In this document: one piece after another, positions 19,034 through 27,541 of the stretch | How the letters are laid out: each line of letters begins with the position of its first letter | How positions within the stretch are numbered: position 1 is the first letter of the stretch | DNA from: Mesorhizobium_K sp040049215 | Lineage (GTDB): Bacteria; Pseudomonadota; Alphaproteobacteria; Rhizobiales; Rhizobiaceae | Direction: 5' to 3' | Assembly (NCBI RefSeq): GCF_040049215.1 | Contig: NZ_JBDZDN010000001.1 | Location: forward strand, 558,001 to 622,000 | DNA length: 64,000 nucleotides | Translations under genes and position numbers: made by a program | Notes under the pieces: model-generated | The model's database searches: none | What the model was told of the DNA's origin: nothing | Seen by the model: only the letters and a program-made list of their open reading frames with translations

Positions 19034-19489
19034 TCAGGCCGGTTCGGGAGGAACCGCGCCCCGCACCGGACGGTGCGGCGTCTTCTCCCAAAGATGGGGC
19101 TTGCGCCAAAGCTGCCAGACGGCGCGCCAGGCGGCCGCCGACATCATCAGCCAATACACCGGCGTGAACAGCACCACCTTCCAGAAGCCGAGCTTCTCGC
19201 GCAATCCGAGAACCTGCCAGCCAAGCAGCAGGAAGGAGAGATAGCCGCAGGCGACGTTGACGACGTCGACGGTCAGGAGCATCGACTTCCACGCGCCGGT
19301 GGGGCGGGCAAGCGCCAGATCGACGACCAGGATCAGCCCGGTCACGAGAAGGAACGGATGGGCCAGCGCCGACAGCACCATGCCGGCGAACAGGATCTGC
19401 CCGATGAGGAACGACCCGGCTCCCAGCTCGCGCATCAACAGAAGCGGGTCGCGCATGTGGACCAGCCATGTCTGCATCCAGCCCTTGAA
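19034..19489 (-). pseudogene. 3' fragment of a family-2 glycosyltransferase gene, cut by an integrase insertion
   Basis: The 151 visible residues start with FKGWMQTWLVHMRDP, the motif found after the catalytic domain in processive GT2 membrane glycosyltransferases, followed by four or so membrane helices and a basic tail. An in-frame TAA (19490-19492) stands directly before this motif, so the whole catalytic domain is missing. The P4-type integrase gene begins 149 bp beyond the break. The fragment is best explained as the attachment-site half of a target gene disrupted by integration. Confidence 0.75.
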
Positions 19490-19637
19490 TTAGAGTCCAG
19501 CTCTGTTTTCTGGTGTCTTGGCCGGAGCCTATTCGGCAACATAATCCATATGTTACCGTCCACAGCTGTTTTTCGGTGTCCACTCGCTTCCAGAAAAATT
19601 GTTGCTATGATGTTGCTACGGCTAAGGCTTCGAACGA

Positions 19638-20915
19638 ATGGGCACTGCAACTACCAAGCGAATGACAGCCACATCTCTGGCCGCGCTGCGTCCACGGACT
19701 ACGGCATACTATGTCCCCGACATAGGCCAGGTCGGGTTGCGCGTACGGGTAGCACCTTCCGGGGGCATGACATGGAATATGGCCTATCGCATCAAGGGCA
19801 AGCACACCAAGAGTGTCTCACTTGGGTCTTGCGATCCGAACGGCCGGAAAGGGCTGTCGATAGTGGAGGCGCGTGAGCGGGCAGCAGCCGTTTTGAGGGC
19901 TGCGCGGCTTGGTATCGACCTATTGTTGGAGGAGTCAAAGGAGCGTGCTGCGCAAGACGCGTCGATGACCATTGATCAATTCATTACTCTCTATGCTCAG
20001 AGCATCGCCAGCCCCAATCGAAAAGGTGGAATGCTGCGGACAGCAGCTGACATGGAGCGGCGACTAAAGCGAGCACTGTCCTCCAAACTCAATACGTTAG
20101 CAGAAAATCTCACGCGGGGAGAAATCAGCCGGTTGCTCGACCCTGTGGCCGACCAGTATCCGCGTGAAGCAGAAAAGCGTCGGCAGGTCATCGGAGCGAT
20201 GTATCGGTGGGGTGTCGCAAAAGGATTCGTTGAAACCGACCCAACTGCAGGAAGCGAAAGCTATGGGCGCGGTGAACCGCGCGATCGAGTTCTATCGCCC
20301 GATGAGATCAAGGCTCTATGGGATTGGCTCGATGACGGTGCAGGAAATATGCCTCAGGATTGCATCACAGCCTTACGGCTGCAGCTGTGTACTGGTGCTC
20401 GTATTGGCGAAGTCGCAGGTATAGATGTCGCAGAACTCCGCTTTGAAGGGGACAATCTGATCTGGATTCTTCCCAAAACACGATCGAAAAATAAGCAGGA
20501 GCGGATTACACCTCTGGTAGGTATGGGACGCGACATTGTGGAAAAGGCGTTCCGGGTTCGTAAGAACGGCCCATTGTTCCGAACGGCTGTTTCCGGCCGG
20601 CCACTAGCTGCCACAGATGTGGGTCAGGCGCTCAAAAAGAGGAAGCTCCCGTGCGCTCGCTTCAGTTCACACGATATTCGTCGGACAGTCGTGAGCGCCA
20701 TGGATGAATTAGGAATTTCTCTCGACACCATAGCTGCTGTTGTCGGGCACCAGCGTGGGTCGAGGGACACTCGCACATTGGTGAGACACTACAGCCGACC
20801 CCAGTTAAGTGATCGTGTTCAGAACGCGCTCCTCGTTTGGGACAGGAAGCTGATCGAGCTTATTAGTGGTCGTGTCACCCCCGCGGGAGAAAAAATCTTG
20901 CAGTGGCGCGCTTAG
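19638..20915 (+). CDS. P4-type tyrosine integrase
   Basis: Site-specific recombinase that inserts and excises a genomic island. The 425 residues have an N-terminal arm-binding (DUF4102-like) domain with Y-Y-V-P-D-x-x-Q-x-G-L-R-V-R-V, a core-binding domain from about residue 115, and a C-terminal catalytic domain with all key residues: Arg in TGARIGEVAG, H-D-I-R-R, GHQRGS, and the nucleophile Tyr in VRHYSR. It appears intact. Its 5' end faces the truncated glycosyltransferase, and its base composition is less GC-rich than the flanks. Confidence 0.92.
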   Translation: MGTATTKRMTATSLAALRPRTTAYYVPDIGQVGLRVRVAPSGGMTWNMAYRIKGKHTKSVSLGSCDPNGRKGLSIVEARERAAAVLRAARLGIDLLLEESKERAAQDASMTIDQFITLYAQSIASPNRKGGMLRTAADMERRLKRALSSKLNTLAENLTRGEISRLLDPVADQYPREAEKRRQVIGAMYRWGVAKGFVETDPTAGSESYGRGEPRDRVLSPDEIKALWDWLDDGAGNMPQDCITALRLQLCTGARIGEVAGIDVAELRFEGDNLIWILPKTRSKNKQERITPLVGMGRDIVEKAFRVRKNGPLFRTAVSGRPLAATDVGQALKKRKLPCARFSSHDIRRTVVSAMDELGISLDTIAAVVGHQRGSRDTRTLVRHYSRPQLSDRVQNALLVWDRKLIELISGRVTPAGEKILQWRA

Positions 20916-21311
20916 CGAGATTGTGGAGACCGCAACGGCGCAAGCGGCGTCTCTTTCACGGCGGCAGAGTGGCTCGATTCCCCCTTGGGCGTACCAAAAC
21001 TTACAAGCACTTAGGTTGCTCCATCGTTCATCTGTCTTATATTTGGCCAATATCGATCCGCGTGTTGAGCACGATGCGCGTGAATCTCGGTCCCAATGTG
21101 CTGATTGGCAAGCGTTCGAAACGTAATGTCAGCATTGGGCCGAGAGCGGCCCGACCGTTATGGCGGCAGCGGTGGCGATAACTGACCCCGTTCCCATGAG
21201 CCGTTGCCTAGCGGACCGGTAGCTTTCGGGACGTTAGATTGGGTGGGCGAATGACCTGAACGAGGCGCGTTGCTGAATCCGGTCCCGCGATGTCTAGCGA
21301 GGCCGGAGGTT
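20916..21311. other. Non-coding stretch between two recombinase genes
   Basis: No convincing gene is visible in these 396 bp. The part at about 20970-20996 resembles the T-arm and acceptor end of a tRNA (G-G-C-T-C-G-A-T-T-C-C-C-C-C followed by TTGGGCGTACCA), which is the usual target of P4-type integrases. The T-loop has a C where T is expected and the stem has a mismatch, and no complete tRNA can be folded, so it is at best an attachment-site remnant. Confidence 0.35.
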
Positions 21312-21973
21312 TTAGATTTCCGTCGTCTCGGCGAGCGTCAGCGCGTCGTCGATATCTACCCCGAGATATCGAACGGTGTTGTCAATCTTGGTGTGGCCAA
21401 GCAATATCTGAATAGCTCTGAGATTGCCGGTAGCCTTGTAGATCAAGGCAGCCTTGGTGCGGCGTAGTGAATGCGTTCCGTATTCGTCGGGACGCAGTCC
21501 AATCGCTGAAACCCATTCATCGACCAGTCGTGCATACTGTCGCGTGCTGAGGTGCCGGTCGCGATCAATTCGGCATGGAAACGCGTAGTCATCGACACTA
21601 CCACCACGACGCTCGAGCCACGCGAGCAGACTGCCCTCGTGTCTGCGGTGATCTCGAACTGCACCGGCCGACCGGTCTTCTGCTGGATCACCATTGATCG
21701 GGTCCGTATTACCGGGCCGGAGACAAGCGATCCGATTTTCATTTTGACGAGATCACAGCCGCGAAGTTTGCTGTCGATTGCGAGGTCAAACAAAGCCCGG
21801 TCCCACATCCGTCCTTCACGATCCAGGAAGAACCGGATCAGCCAGATTTGCTTCACTTTGAGCGGTCGTTTGACGCCGACTTGTTTGCCTGCGTTCCAGG
21901 CTGGCCGACCTTTGGCGATTGGGTCATACTGTGAAATACCCAAAACACTTCTCCCATTGGCCAACATGGCCAA
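21312..21973 (-). pseudogene. Small tyrosine recombinase, frameshifted
   Basis: The first frame gives GRPAWNAGKQVGVKRPLK and LFDLAIDSKLRGCDLVK, then VQFEITADTR, typical of the roughly 200-residue rhizobial phage-integrase family. It then leaves frame at a GGG run (plus-strand CCC 21634-21636). Adding one G restores GSLLAWLERRGG and then the catalytic part: G-T-H-S-L-R-R-T-K, LLGHTKIDNTVRYLG and the stop at 21312. The catalytic H-x-x-R, H and Tyr are present, so a sequencing error is possible. Confidence 0.8.
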
Positions 21974-22145
21974 TTAAGAGATAGTGCGGGACCGGGTGCC
22001 GACTGGCCGCTTAGCATTGCGAAAACATGGAATGCGGACATCCGACCCCAGGTGTTGACGTTCAGAAAGGGCACAAGGCTGAAGGTGCCAAATTCTGATC
22101 GGGCTACTGCCCTTTGCGCGTTCGCTCGGGCGATCTTTCTGCAGC

Positions 22146-23057
22146 TCAACGAAGCCCGAGCGTGGCCGCCACGAGGTCAGCGGCGTCCGCTATCGCCCGA
22201 TAGTGGCGTTCTCGTCCACTACCTTCACGCCAATAGAGACCGACATCGCGCTGTTCGTTCCAGTCCTCGAACTCAAGCAGCGTCACGTCGTCCTGCGCGC
22301 GGAACTCGGCTTTGGCGTACAGTTCCGGGAACAGGGACAGTCCCATTCCGATGGATACCATTTGGCGAATCGCATCTAGGCTTGTTCCTTCGAAGTCGTC
22401 GATGATGCGCGCGCCGGACGCTTCCGCGAGGTGTCGGACATTTTCCAGCAGTCGGTGACCACGGCCAAGCGCGAGCAGTTTTTCACCGGCGAGCGCGCCC
22501 AGGCTGACACTGGACTTCGCCGCGAGCGGATGCTCCGCGGGCACTCCGAGATAAAGCCTCTCCCTTCCAATGCGCCAGAAAGCCAATCCAGGGCGCTCCG
22601 GCGAAGGGCCAACGCCGCAGTCGAGGCTGCCATCGGCCACCGAAGCTTCCAGGGCAGCCGGGTTGTCCTCGCGGACGTAGATCTGAAGTCCTGGATACTG
22701 CTCGTGCAGCCTTGGCAGAAGCCTCGACAGGAAATAGGGACCAAACGTAGGCGGCGTTCCGAGCCGTATGGCTCCCCCCAGTGCGGCGGCCTGTGTGGAC
22801 AGGTCATTCAACAGGTCGTCTAGGGATGAGAGCAGGAGACGTGCCCCCTTCGCGAGCTTTTCGCCTGCGGGGGTGGCAGCGACATGCGAGGAAGTTCGCT
22901 CGAAAAGCGGCATTCCGAGCCCTTGCTCCACCAGCGAGATCTGAACCGACAGCGTCGGCTGGGAGACGTTGCAGTGTCGAGCGGCTCGGCCGAAATGCTT
23001 CAGATCGTGGACGGCGACGACATATTCGAGCTGGCGGAGCGTCGGACGAAACGGCAT
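22146..23057 (-). CDS. OxyR-like LysR-family regulator without the redox cysteines
   Basis: A 303-residue LysR regulator. The N-terminal HTH runs from TLRQLEYVVAVHDLKHFGRA to VSQPTLSVQI, followed by a PBP-like effector domain. Similarity is to the OxyR branch (LDCGVGPSP, SLGALAGEKLLALGRGHRL, EGTSLDAIRQMVSIGMGLSLFP). At the place where OxyR carries its reactive Cys (GHC) this protein has GHR, so disulfide sensing by that route is unlikely. It is divergent from the operon starting at 23160, its probable target. Confidence 0.85.
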   Translation of the reverse strand: MPFRPTLRQLEYVVAVHDLKHFGRAARHCNVSQPTLSVQISLVEQGLGMPLFERTSSHVAATPAGEKLAKGARLLLSSLDDLLNDLSTQAAALGGAIRLGTPPTFGPYFLSRLLPRLHEQYPGLQIYVREDNPAALEASVADGSLDCGVGPSPERPGLAFWRIGRERLYLGVPAEHPLAAKSSVSLGALAGEKLLALGRGHRLLENVRHLAEASGARIIDDFEGTSLDAIRQMVSIGMGLSLFPELYAKAEFRAQDDVTLLEFEDWNEQRDVGLYWREGSGRERHYRAIADAADLVAATLGLR

Positions 23058-23065
23058 GACCCTTA

Positions 23066-23110
23066 GGTATAGACTATCGATTGAATTGCAACAATCAATT
23101 GGAACTATCG
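23066..23110. promoter_or_regulatory. Probable LysR operator between the divergent genes
   Basis: GATTG (23079-23083) and CAATC (23092-23096) are inverted around eight bases, fitting the T-N11-A LysR pattern. The sequence ACTATCGA also occurs on both sides (about 23073 and 23104). The block lies 10-50 bp upstream of the LysR start and 50-95 bp before the 23160 gene, the usual site for dual control. Confidence 0.5.
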
Positions 23111-23159
23111 AGCGGACGGCGCCATCTCTTCGTCATCAACAGGTAGAGGAGGACATCCT

Positions 23160-23396
23160 ATGGACCAGTTCATAAAGTCGCTTCGCCATCGAAGGGCCAC
23201 CGTCCAGGCCCGGATCGAAGACGAGCAGGCCCGGCCCGCGCCCGATCACGTTCGACTGAGCGCGTTGAAACGGCTGAAGCTCCGGTTCCGTGACCAGATC
23301 GAGCTCATCGAGCGGATGAACCGGCTCGGCGAAATGAAATCCATCCCCGTCGTTCGTCGCCGTACGTTCCGTCCACTTATTTCAGGGAAAACCTGA
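23160..23396 (+). CDS. Small YdcH/DUF465-like protein
   Basis: A 78-residue, mostly helical, basic protein: LRHRRATVQARIEDEQARPA, then V-R-L-S-A-L-K-R-L-K-L-R-F-R-D-Q-I-E-L-I. The pattern of a short antiparallel helical hairpin with L-K-x-x-K-L-x-x-x-D-x-I is that of the DUF465 (YdcH) family, of unknown function. A strong GAGGAGG precedes the ATG. It is the first gene of a short operon and is followed after one base by the next frame. Confidence 0.65.
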   Translation: MDQFIKSLRHRRATVQARIEDEQARPAPDHVRLSALKRLKLRFRDQIELIERMNRLGEMKSIPVVRRRTFRPLISGKT

Positions 23397-23397
23397 C

Positions 23398-23712
23398 GTG
23401 ACCGCCATGCAGGCAAAGGAAACTCCTCGACCGGATCAGGGCAGCAGCGGTCTGCGCGCGACGGGGGCCAGATTGTTCGGCAGCGTCGCCGGGCAATATC
23501 GAGCCCTTAAATGGCGTCTTGGCGACATGCTGATGCGGGGCGATCGCGACTACGCCATGCTGAGCGCGCTCTCCCAGGAGATCGGCAGGATGCGCCATAA
23601 AATCCGCGCGGATCTACAGCGACGCCGGGACGAGCGGAAGCGGAGAATGGCCGCGAAAAAGAAGACGCCGGGAACGCTCTACGACGGAAGAGGAAATCGC
23701 CATGAACCTTAA
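23398..23712 (+). CDS. Hypothetical basic helical protein
   Basis: I do not recognise this 104-residue protein. It starts at a GTG one base after the previous stop (ATG at 23407 is the alternative). The middle is predicted helical (AGQYRALKWRLGDMLMRGDRDYAM) and the C-terminal third is very basic (RRRDERKRRMAAKKKTPG). Its end overlaps the next gene by 11 bp, pointing to coupled translation with the membrane protein that follows. Confidence 0.55.
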   Translation: MTAMQAKETPRPDQGSSGLRATGARLFGSVAGQYRALKWRLGDMLMRGDRDYAMLSALSQEIGRMRHKIRADLQRRRDERKRRMAAKKKTPGTLYDGRGNRHEP

Positions 23713-23980
23713 CCCGCGCAGCACGGTCAAGCTTGCCCGCATCGTCCGCTACGGCGCTGTCGCACTGATAACGGCGTGGTCGCTGTTAGCTCTCGCGAGC
23801 TACGCCGTACTCGCAGCAATTTCGGGTTGGATGGCGTCGCTTAACGCAGCCGATGGATGGATCGCCTGGAGCGGCCAGCTCCTGAGAGAGGTCGGTGGAC
23901 CTGTCATCGGAATCCTCTGGCTCGGAGGCACGCTCGTTATTATTGGCGCGATGGCGGTGATCCGTCGTTTCGCCGCCTGA
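23702..23980 (+). CDS. Small two-helix membrane protein
   Basis: A 92-residue protein with two clear hydrophobic segments, VALITAWSLLALASYAVLAA near residues 19-38 and VIGILWLGGTLVIIGAMAVI near 68-87, separated by a Trp-rich loop. I cannot assign a family. It overlaps the preceding gene and lies 145 bp before the TerC-family gene, so it probably belongs to the same LysR-linked unit. Confidence 0.6.
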   Translation: MNLNPRSTVKLARIVRYGAVALITAWSLLALASYAVLAAISGWMASLNAADGWIAWSGQLLREVGGPVIGILWLGGTLVIIGAMAVIRRFAA

Positions 23981-24125
23981 CAGACTTCTGAGACCGCCGT
24001 CCGGTCAAACCGGCCAGCGACGTTGACCTTCTAACTCGAAGTCCGAGCCCTCTGGCTTAGAGAGTCTGGTGTTTTTGTGATGTCGGACGCGACCTTCATT
24101 GCGTGCCGGTTGGAGATTGCGGACC

Positions 24126-25109
24126 ATGGATCTTGCGTTCTTCTTCGTCGAATGGATGGGAAAGCCGGTTTGGATGTGGCTTTCCTTCCTCTCGATCGTT
24201 GTTGCGCTTCTAGTGTTTGATCTTGGGGTGCTACACCGCGACAACCACGAGATCGAGGTCAAGGAAAGCCTCCTCCTCTCGGCCATGTATATCAGCCTCG
24301 GCCTTGCCTTTGGCGGCTGGCTCTGGTGGCAGCTCGGTGCTGAGCCAGGCATGAACTACCTGACCGGTTTCGTGGTCGAGAAGACGCTGGCGCTCGATAA
24401 CGTCTTCGTCATCGCGCTTATCTTCTCGTTCTTTGCAGTTCCGCGCATCTACCAGCACCGAGTGCTGTTCTGGGGCATTCTGGGCGTCATCGTACTGCGC
24501 GCGATCATGATCGGCGTGGGTGCGACCCTGGTCGCCGAATTCTCATGGGTGCTCTACATCTTCGCGGCCTTCCTCGTTGTCACCGGCATCAAGATGCTCG
24601 TGATGGGCGACAAGGAGCCCGAGATCGGCCAGAACCCGCTGGTACGCTTCCTGCGGCGCCGCTTCAACGTGACCGACGAGCATCACGGCCAGGACTTCTT
24701 CGTGAAGAAGCCCGACCCGCGGACCGGTAGGATGGTCTGGTTCATGACGCCGCTCTTTATGGCGCTGGTCATGGTCGAGATCGCCGACGTCATCTTCGCG
24801 GTCGACTCCGTGCCTGCGATCTTCGCGATCACGACGGACCCGTTCATTGTCTACACGTCGAACATCTTCGCCATCCTCGGCCTTCGCGCGCTCTACTTTG
24901 CGCTCGCCGCGATGATCCACCGCTTCCACTACCTGAAGCCGGCGCTGGCGATCGTGCTGATCTTCATCGGCGCAAAGATCTTTGTGGCCGACCTGCTTGG
25001 GCTTGAGAAGTTCCCCGCCTCGATCTCGCTCGGGGTAACTCTCGCAATCATCGCCGCAGGCATCCTCTACTCGCTGTGGCGGACACGCAGGACGGAGGTT
25101 CCTGCGTGA
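24126..25109 (+). CDS. TerC-family membrane protein, Alx-like
   Basis: Integral membrane protein of the TerC/Alx family, whose members export Mn2+ or other metals and protect secreted metalloenzymes. The 327 residues show about eight helices and the family motifs: LALDNVFVIALIFSFF (with the conserved LDN), the PRIYQHRVLFWGILG loop, VEIADVIFAVDSVPAIFAI (second acidic site), and FAILGLRALYF. The ATG at 24126 is preferred over 24099 because it begins the first helix as in homologs. It overlaps the sbtA GTG by 4 bp. Confidence 0.9.
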   Translation: MDLAFFFVEWMGKPVWMWLSFLSIVVALLVFDLGVLHRDNHEIEVKESLLLSAMYISLGLAFGGWLWWQLGAEPGMNYLTGFVVEKTLALDNVFVIALIFSFFAVPRIYQHRVLFWGILGVIVLRAIMIGVGATLVAEFSWVLYIFAAFLVVTGIKMLVMGDKEPEIGQNPLVRFLRRRFNVTDEHHGQDFFVKKPDPRTGRMVWFMTPLFMALVMVEIADVIFAVDSVPAIFAITTDPFIVYTSNIFAILGLRALYFALAAMIHRFHYLKPALAIVLIFIGAKIFVADLLGLEKFPASISLGVTLAIIAAGILYSLWRTRRTEVPA

Positions 25110-26062
25110 TCGCGGCACTGCTCTCCCCGATGGTGCTGTTCTTCGGGCTGGGCGCCTTCGCGGCGCTGGCGCGATCGGATCTGGCCATCCCGGAGGCCGT
25201 AGGCAAGGCGATGGCGATCTACCTGATGGTCGCCATCGGCCTCAAGGGCGGCGTCGCCGTCGCGGCGGAGGGCTTCACGACGGAGCTTGCGGTCGCGACC
25301 ATCCTCGGCCTCCTGCTTTCGGTAGCCCTTCCGCTGCCAGCATTTTGGCTGCTCCGCCGTCTTGGGCGGCAGTCGGCGACGGACGCCGCGGCGATCTCCG
25401 CGCACTACGGCTCCGTGAGCGTGGTGACCTTCGTCGCCGGCATCGAGATGCTCAAGCTGGCCGAGCTTCCCGCCAGCGGCTACATGATCGCGGTTCTGGC
25501 ACTCATGGAGACACCTGCCATCGTGATCGGCCTCCTGCTCGCAAGATGGGCCACCCAGCAGGGCGGGGTCGCCGCAAGCCGTCTCGCGCACGAAACCTTC
25601 TTTAACGGTTCCGCGGTGCTTTTGGTCGGCAGCATCATGATTGGCCTCGTGGTCGGCAACGATGGCTACGCCCAGGTGGCATCGGTCTTCGAGGCCGGTT
25701 TCCGCGGCGTGCTTTGTCTCTTCCTTCTGGACATGGGGCTGATCGCGGCGCGGCGCCTGCGCGAGACGCGGTCTCTGACCTTACGACTCGGGATGCTCGC
25801 GATCCTCGTGCCGATCATGAACGGGTCGGTCGGCACGGCTCTCGCAGCGATGGTGGGGCTGGGGATAGCAAATGCGGCCGCCTTCGGCATCCTCGCAGCA
25901 AGCGCCTCCTACATCGCCGTGCCCGCCGCGATCCGCATGGCCCTACCGGAGGCCAATGCCGGGACGTCGCTCGCCATGTCGCTGGGCGTCACCTTCCCGT
26001 TCAACGTCACGCTCGGCATCCCTTTCTACATATGGCTCGCGAGGAGCATCACAGTCTCATGA
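25106..26062 (+). CDS. sbtA: SbtA-family sodium-dependent bicarbonate transporter
   Basis: A 318-residue membrane protein of the SbtA (DUF897) family, Na+/HCO3- symporters best known from cyanobacteria. It has about ten helices in two repeats and family segments GLKGGVAVA, DAAAISAHYGSVSVVTFV and GTSLAMSLGVTFPFNVTLGIP. The start is taken as GTG 25106, because GGAGG at 25094-25098 is 7 nt upstream and the GTGA overlaps the terC stop. It overlaps the following sbtB-like gene by ATGA. The substrate is inferred from the family and from the PII partner. Confidence 0.82.
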   Translation: MIAALLSPMVLFFGLGAFAALARSDLAIPEAVGKAMAIYLMVAIGLKGGVAVAAEGFTTELAVATILGLLLSVALPLPAFWLLRRLGRQSATDAAAISAHYGSVSVVTFVAGIEMLKLAELPASGYMIAVLALMETPAIVIGLLLARWATQQGGVAASRLAHETFFNGSAVLLVGSIMIGLVVGNDGYAQVASVFEAGFRGVLCLFLLDMGLIAARRLRETRSLTLRLGMLAILVPIMNGSVGTALAAMVGLGIANAAAFGILAASASYIAVPAAIRMALPEANAGTSLAMSLGVTFPFNVTLGIPFYIWLARSITVS

Positions 26063-26363
26063 AGGCAACCATCGAACGCGTGAAAGTCGAGATCCTGCTT
26101 GACGCCCCTCTGGTCGATCTTGTCACCAGGATCGTCGGGGCGCAGGCGGATATACGCTGTTTTCGGCACTTGGCGGCTCGGGAAGCAACGGAACATGGAG
26201 CGAGGACCGGGTATCGGTCGCGTACACCAAGCTGCTTGTGCTCGCCATCGCGACTAACGAGATTGCCGGGACGATCGTGCGCGTACTTCAGCCGCTGCTC
26301 GATTCCCACGGCCTGATCGTCATGACGACCCGCATTGGGGTGGTGCGCGGAGCGAAATTCTAG
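26059..26363 (+). pseudogene. sbtB: SbtB-like PII-family regulator, frameshifted
   Basis: Start ATG 26059 overlaps the sbtA stop. The first frame (KVEILLDAPLVDLVTRIVG) is a PII-like beta strand and helix. It breaks at the GGGG at 26137-26140. With one more G it continues as GAGGYTLFSALGGSGSNGTW, S-E-D-R-V-S-V-A-Y, then IATNEIAGTIVRVLQPLL and ends LIVMTTRIGVVRGAKF at 26363. That is a PII/SbtB protein, the known partner of SbtA. Either inactivated or a base-calling error; only the shifted reading gives a family-like protein. Confidence 0.75.
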
Positions 26364-26540
26364 TCCGGCCCACTGCCCCGACCGTTATTGAGATTCGATG
26401 TGCGAGTCTCACGTGCGCTGTCGGCATGACTGTATGGGGGCCGGAAGCAGACCGGCGGAACCGGAGGTCGATCCGTCGACAGCGGACCTTTAACTCTCGC
26501 AGGTACCGACGAAATTCTGAACTGATGTTGCGTGCCTGGG

Positions 26541-26569
26541 TGATCCAAACACGATGCCGCCACGTATTC
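26541..26569 (+). promoter_or_regulatory. RpoE/ECF11-type promoter before the DUF2147 gene
   Basis: TGATCC (26541-26546), 17 bases, then GTATTC (26564-26569). The spacing and the TGATCC/GTA elements are the same as in the two promoter-like elements between rpoE and the flavin oxidoreductase. It ends 18 bp before the DUF2147 start, close for a promoter but with GGAGG in between. Confidence 0.6.
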
Positions 26570-26587
26570 CGTCCCGGAGGTACAGTC

Positions 26588-26959
26588 ATGCGCAAGATTG
26601 CTGTCTCGCTTGCACTCGTTGTTTTTGCAGGAACTGCGATTGCAAATGAAACTGCGATCGAGGGGAAATGGATGCGTGGCGACGGCAATGCGCTGGTGCG
26701 TATCGCACCTTGCGGCGCCAAGATATGCGCAACCAACCTCTGGATCGGCGATACGGGGAGGGGCGAAGAGGTTGGCGACAAACTGGTTATGTCTTTGACG
26801 CCGGGTTCATCGAACACGTACTCGGGCACGGCGTACGACCCCAAGCGCAAGATGCGCTATTCTATCGTCGTAACGGCGCGGGTAGGTGGGCTTACGACAC
26901 GCGGTTGCTTATTCGGCAAGCTGCTTTGCAAGGACGTAATGTGGACGGCTGCAAAATAG
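26588..26959 (+). CDS. Secreted DUF2147 protein
   Basis: A 123-residue protein with a clear signal peptide (KIAVSLALVVFAGTAIA then NETA) and a compact DUF2147 domain: EGKWMRGDGNALVRIAPCG, then AKICATNLWIGDTG, YSGTAYDPKRKMRYS and LTTRGCLFGKLLCKD. DUF2147 proteins are periplasmic with no defined function; some are linked to envelope stress. GGAGG precedes ATG 26588. The ECF-type promoter element upstream ties it to the RpoE-ChrR cluster. Confidence 0.82.
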   Translation: MRKIAVSLALVVFAGTAIANETAIEGKWMRGDGNALVRIAPCGAKICATNLWIGDTGRGEEVGDKLVMSLTPGSSNTYSGTAYDPKRKMRYSIVVTARVGGLTTRGCLFGKLLCKDVMWTAAK

Positions 26960-27075
26960 GATGCCGACCGCCTCCGAGCTGAACATCGTTTTGTCCCGCC
27001 ACAACCAGAGGATATTTGACAATACGGCGCTTGCGGCAAGGCGTCGCAGCGTGGGGCTGATTTTGCAGTGGCCAC

Positions 27076-27104
27076 TGATCCAATGCGGCCCCCAGCGCGT
27101 ACCG
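27076..27104 (+). promoter_or_regulatory. RpoE/ECF11-type promoter before the DUF2177 gene
   Basis: TGATCC (27076-27081), 17 bases, then GTACCG (27099-27104). It matches the local sigma-factor pattern and ends 25 bp before the DUF2177 start codon, a normal distance for a short 5' leader. Confidence 0.65.
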
Positions 27105-27129
27105 AAGAAAGTACAGATAAGGTATCGCC

Positions 27130-27531
27130 ATGACCCATCTCGTCGCTTACGTCGCATCGCTGATCGTATTCGGGATACTCGACGCCATTTGGCTGACGAC
27201 GATGTCGAGCAGGCTTTATCGCCCGGCGCTCGGCGAGATATTGCTCGACGATCTCAGAATCGCGCCGGCAGTCCTGTTCTATTTCCTGTATCCGATCGGG
27301 CTGGTCGTATTTGCCGCAATGCCTGCAGTCCGCAGCGGATCGGCCGGGATGGCGCTCGCATATGGCGCGCTTTTCGGCCTTCTCGCCTACGCGACCTACG
27401 ATCTCACCAACTACGCGACGTTGCGCATCTGGACGTTTCAGATCACCGTCATCGATCTGATCTACGGAACGGTCGTTGCCGCGTTGACTTCGGTTTCGGC
27501 ATATTATGCGGCGCGCTGGTTTGCTGGCTGA
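27130..27531 (+). CDS. DUF2177-family membrane protein
   Basis: A 133-residue inner-membrane protein with four hydrophobic segments. Family features include FGILDAIWLTTMSSRLYRPA at the N-terminus, FYFLYPIGLVVFA, and LLAYATYDLTNYATLRIWT. DUF2177 genes are often found with RpoE-ChrR and cyclopropane-synthase genes; the function is not established. It converges with the minus-strand operon, its stop lying 10 bp from the methyltransferase stop. Confidence 0.85.
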   Translation: MTHLVAYVASLIVFGILDAIWLTTMSSRLYRPALGEILLDDLRIAPAVLFYFLYPIGLVVFAAMPAVRSGSAGMALAYGALFGLLAYATYDLTNYATLRIWTFQITVIDLIYGTVVAALTSVSAYYAARWFAG

Positions 27532-27541
27532 AGGGTTGCCT

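Noticed and set aside
23981..24125. Possible manganese (yybP-ykoY) riboswitch before the TerC-family gene
   Set aside because: TerC/Alx genes often have one, but the conserved GGGGAGUAG and AGGGAGG-type elements are not visible here.
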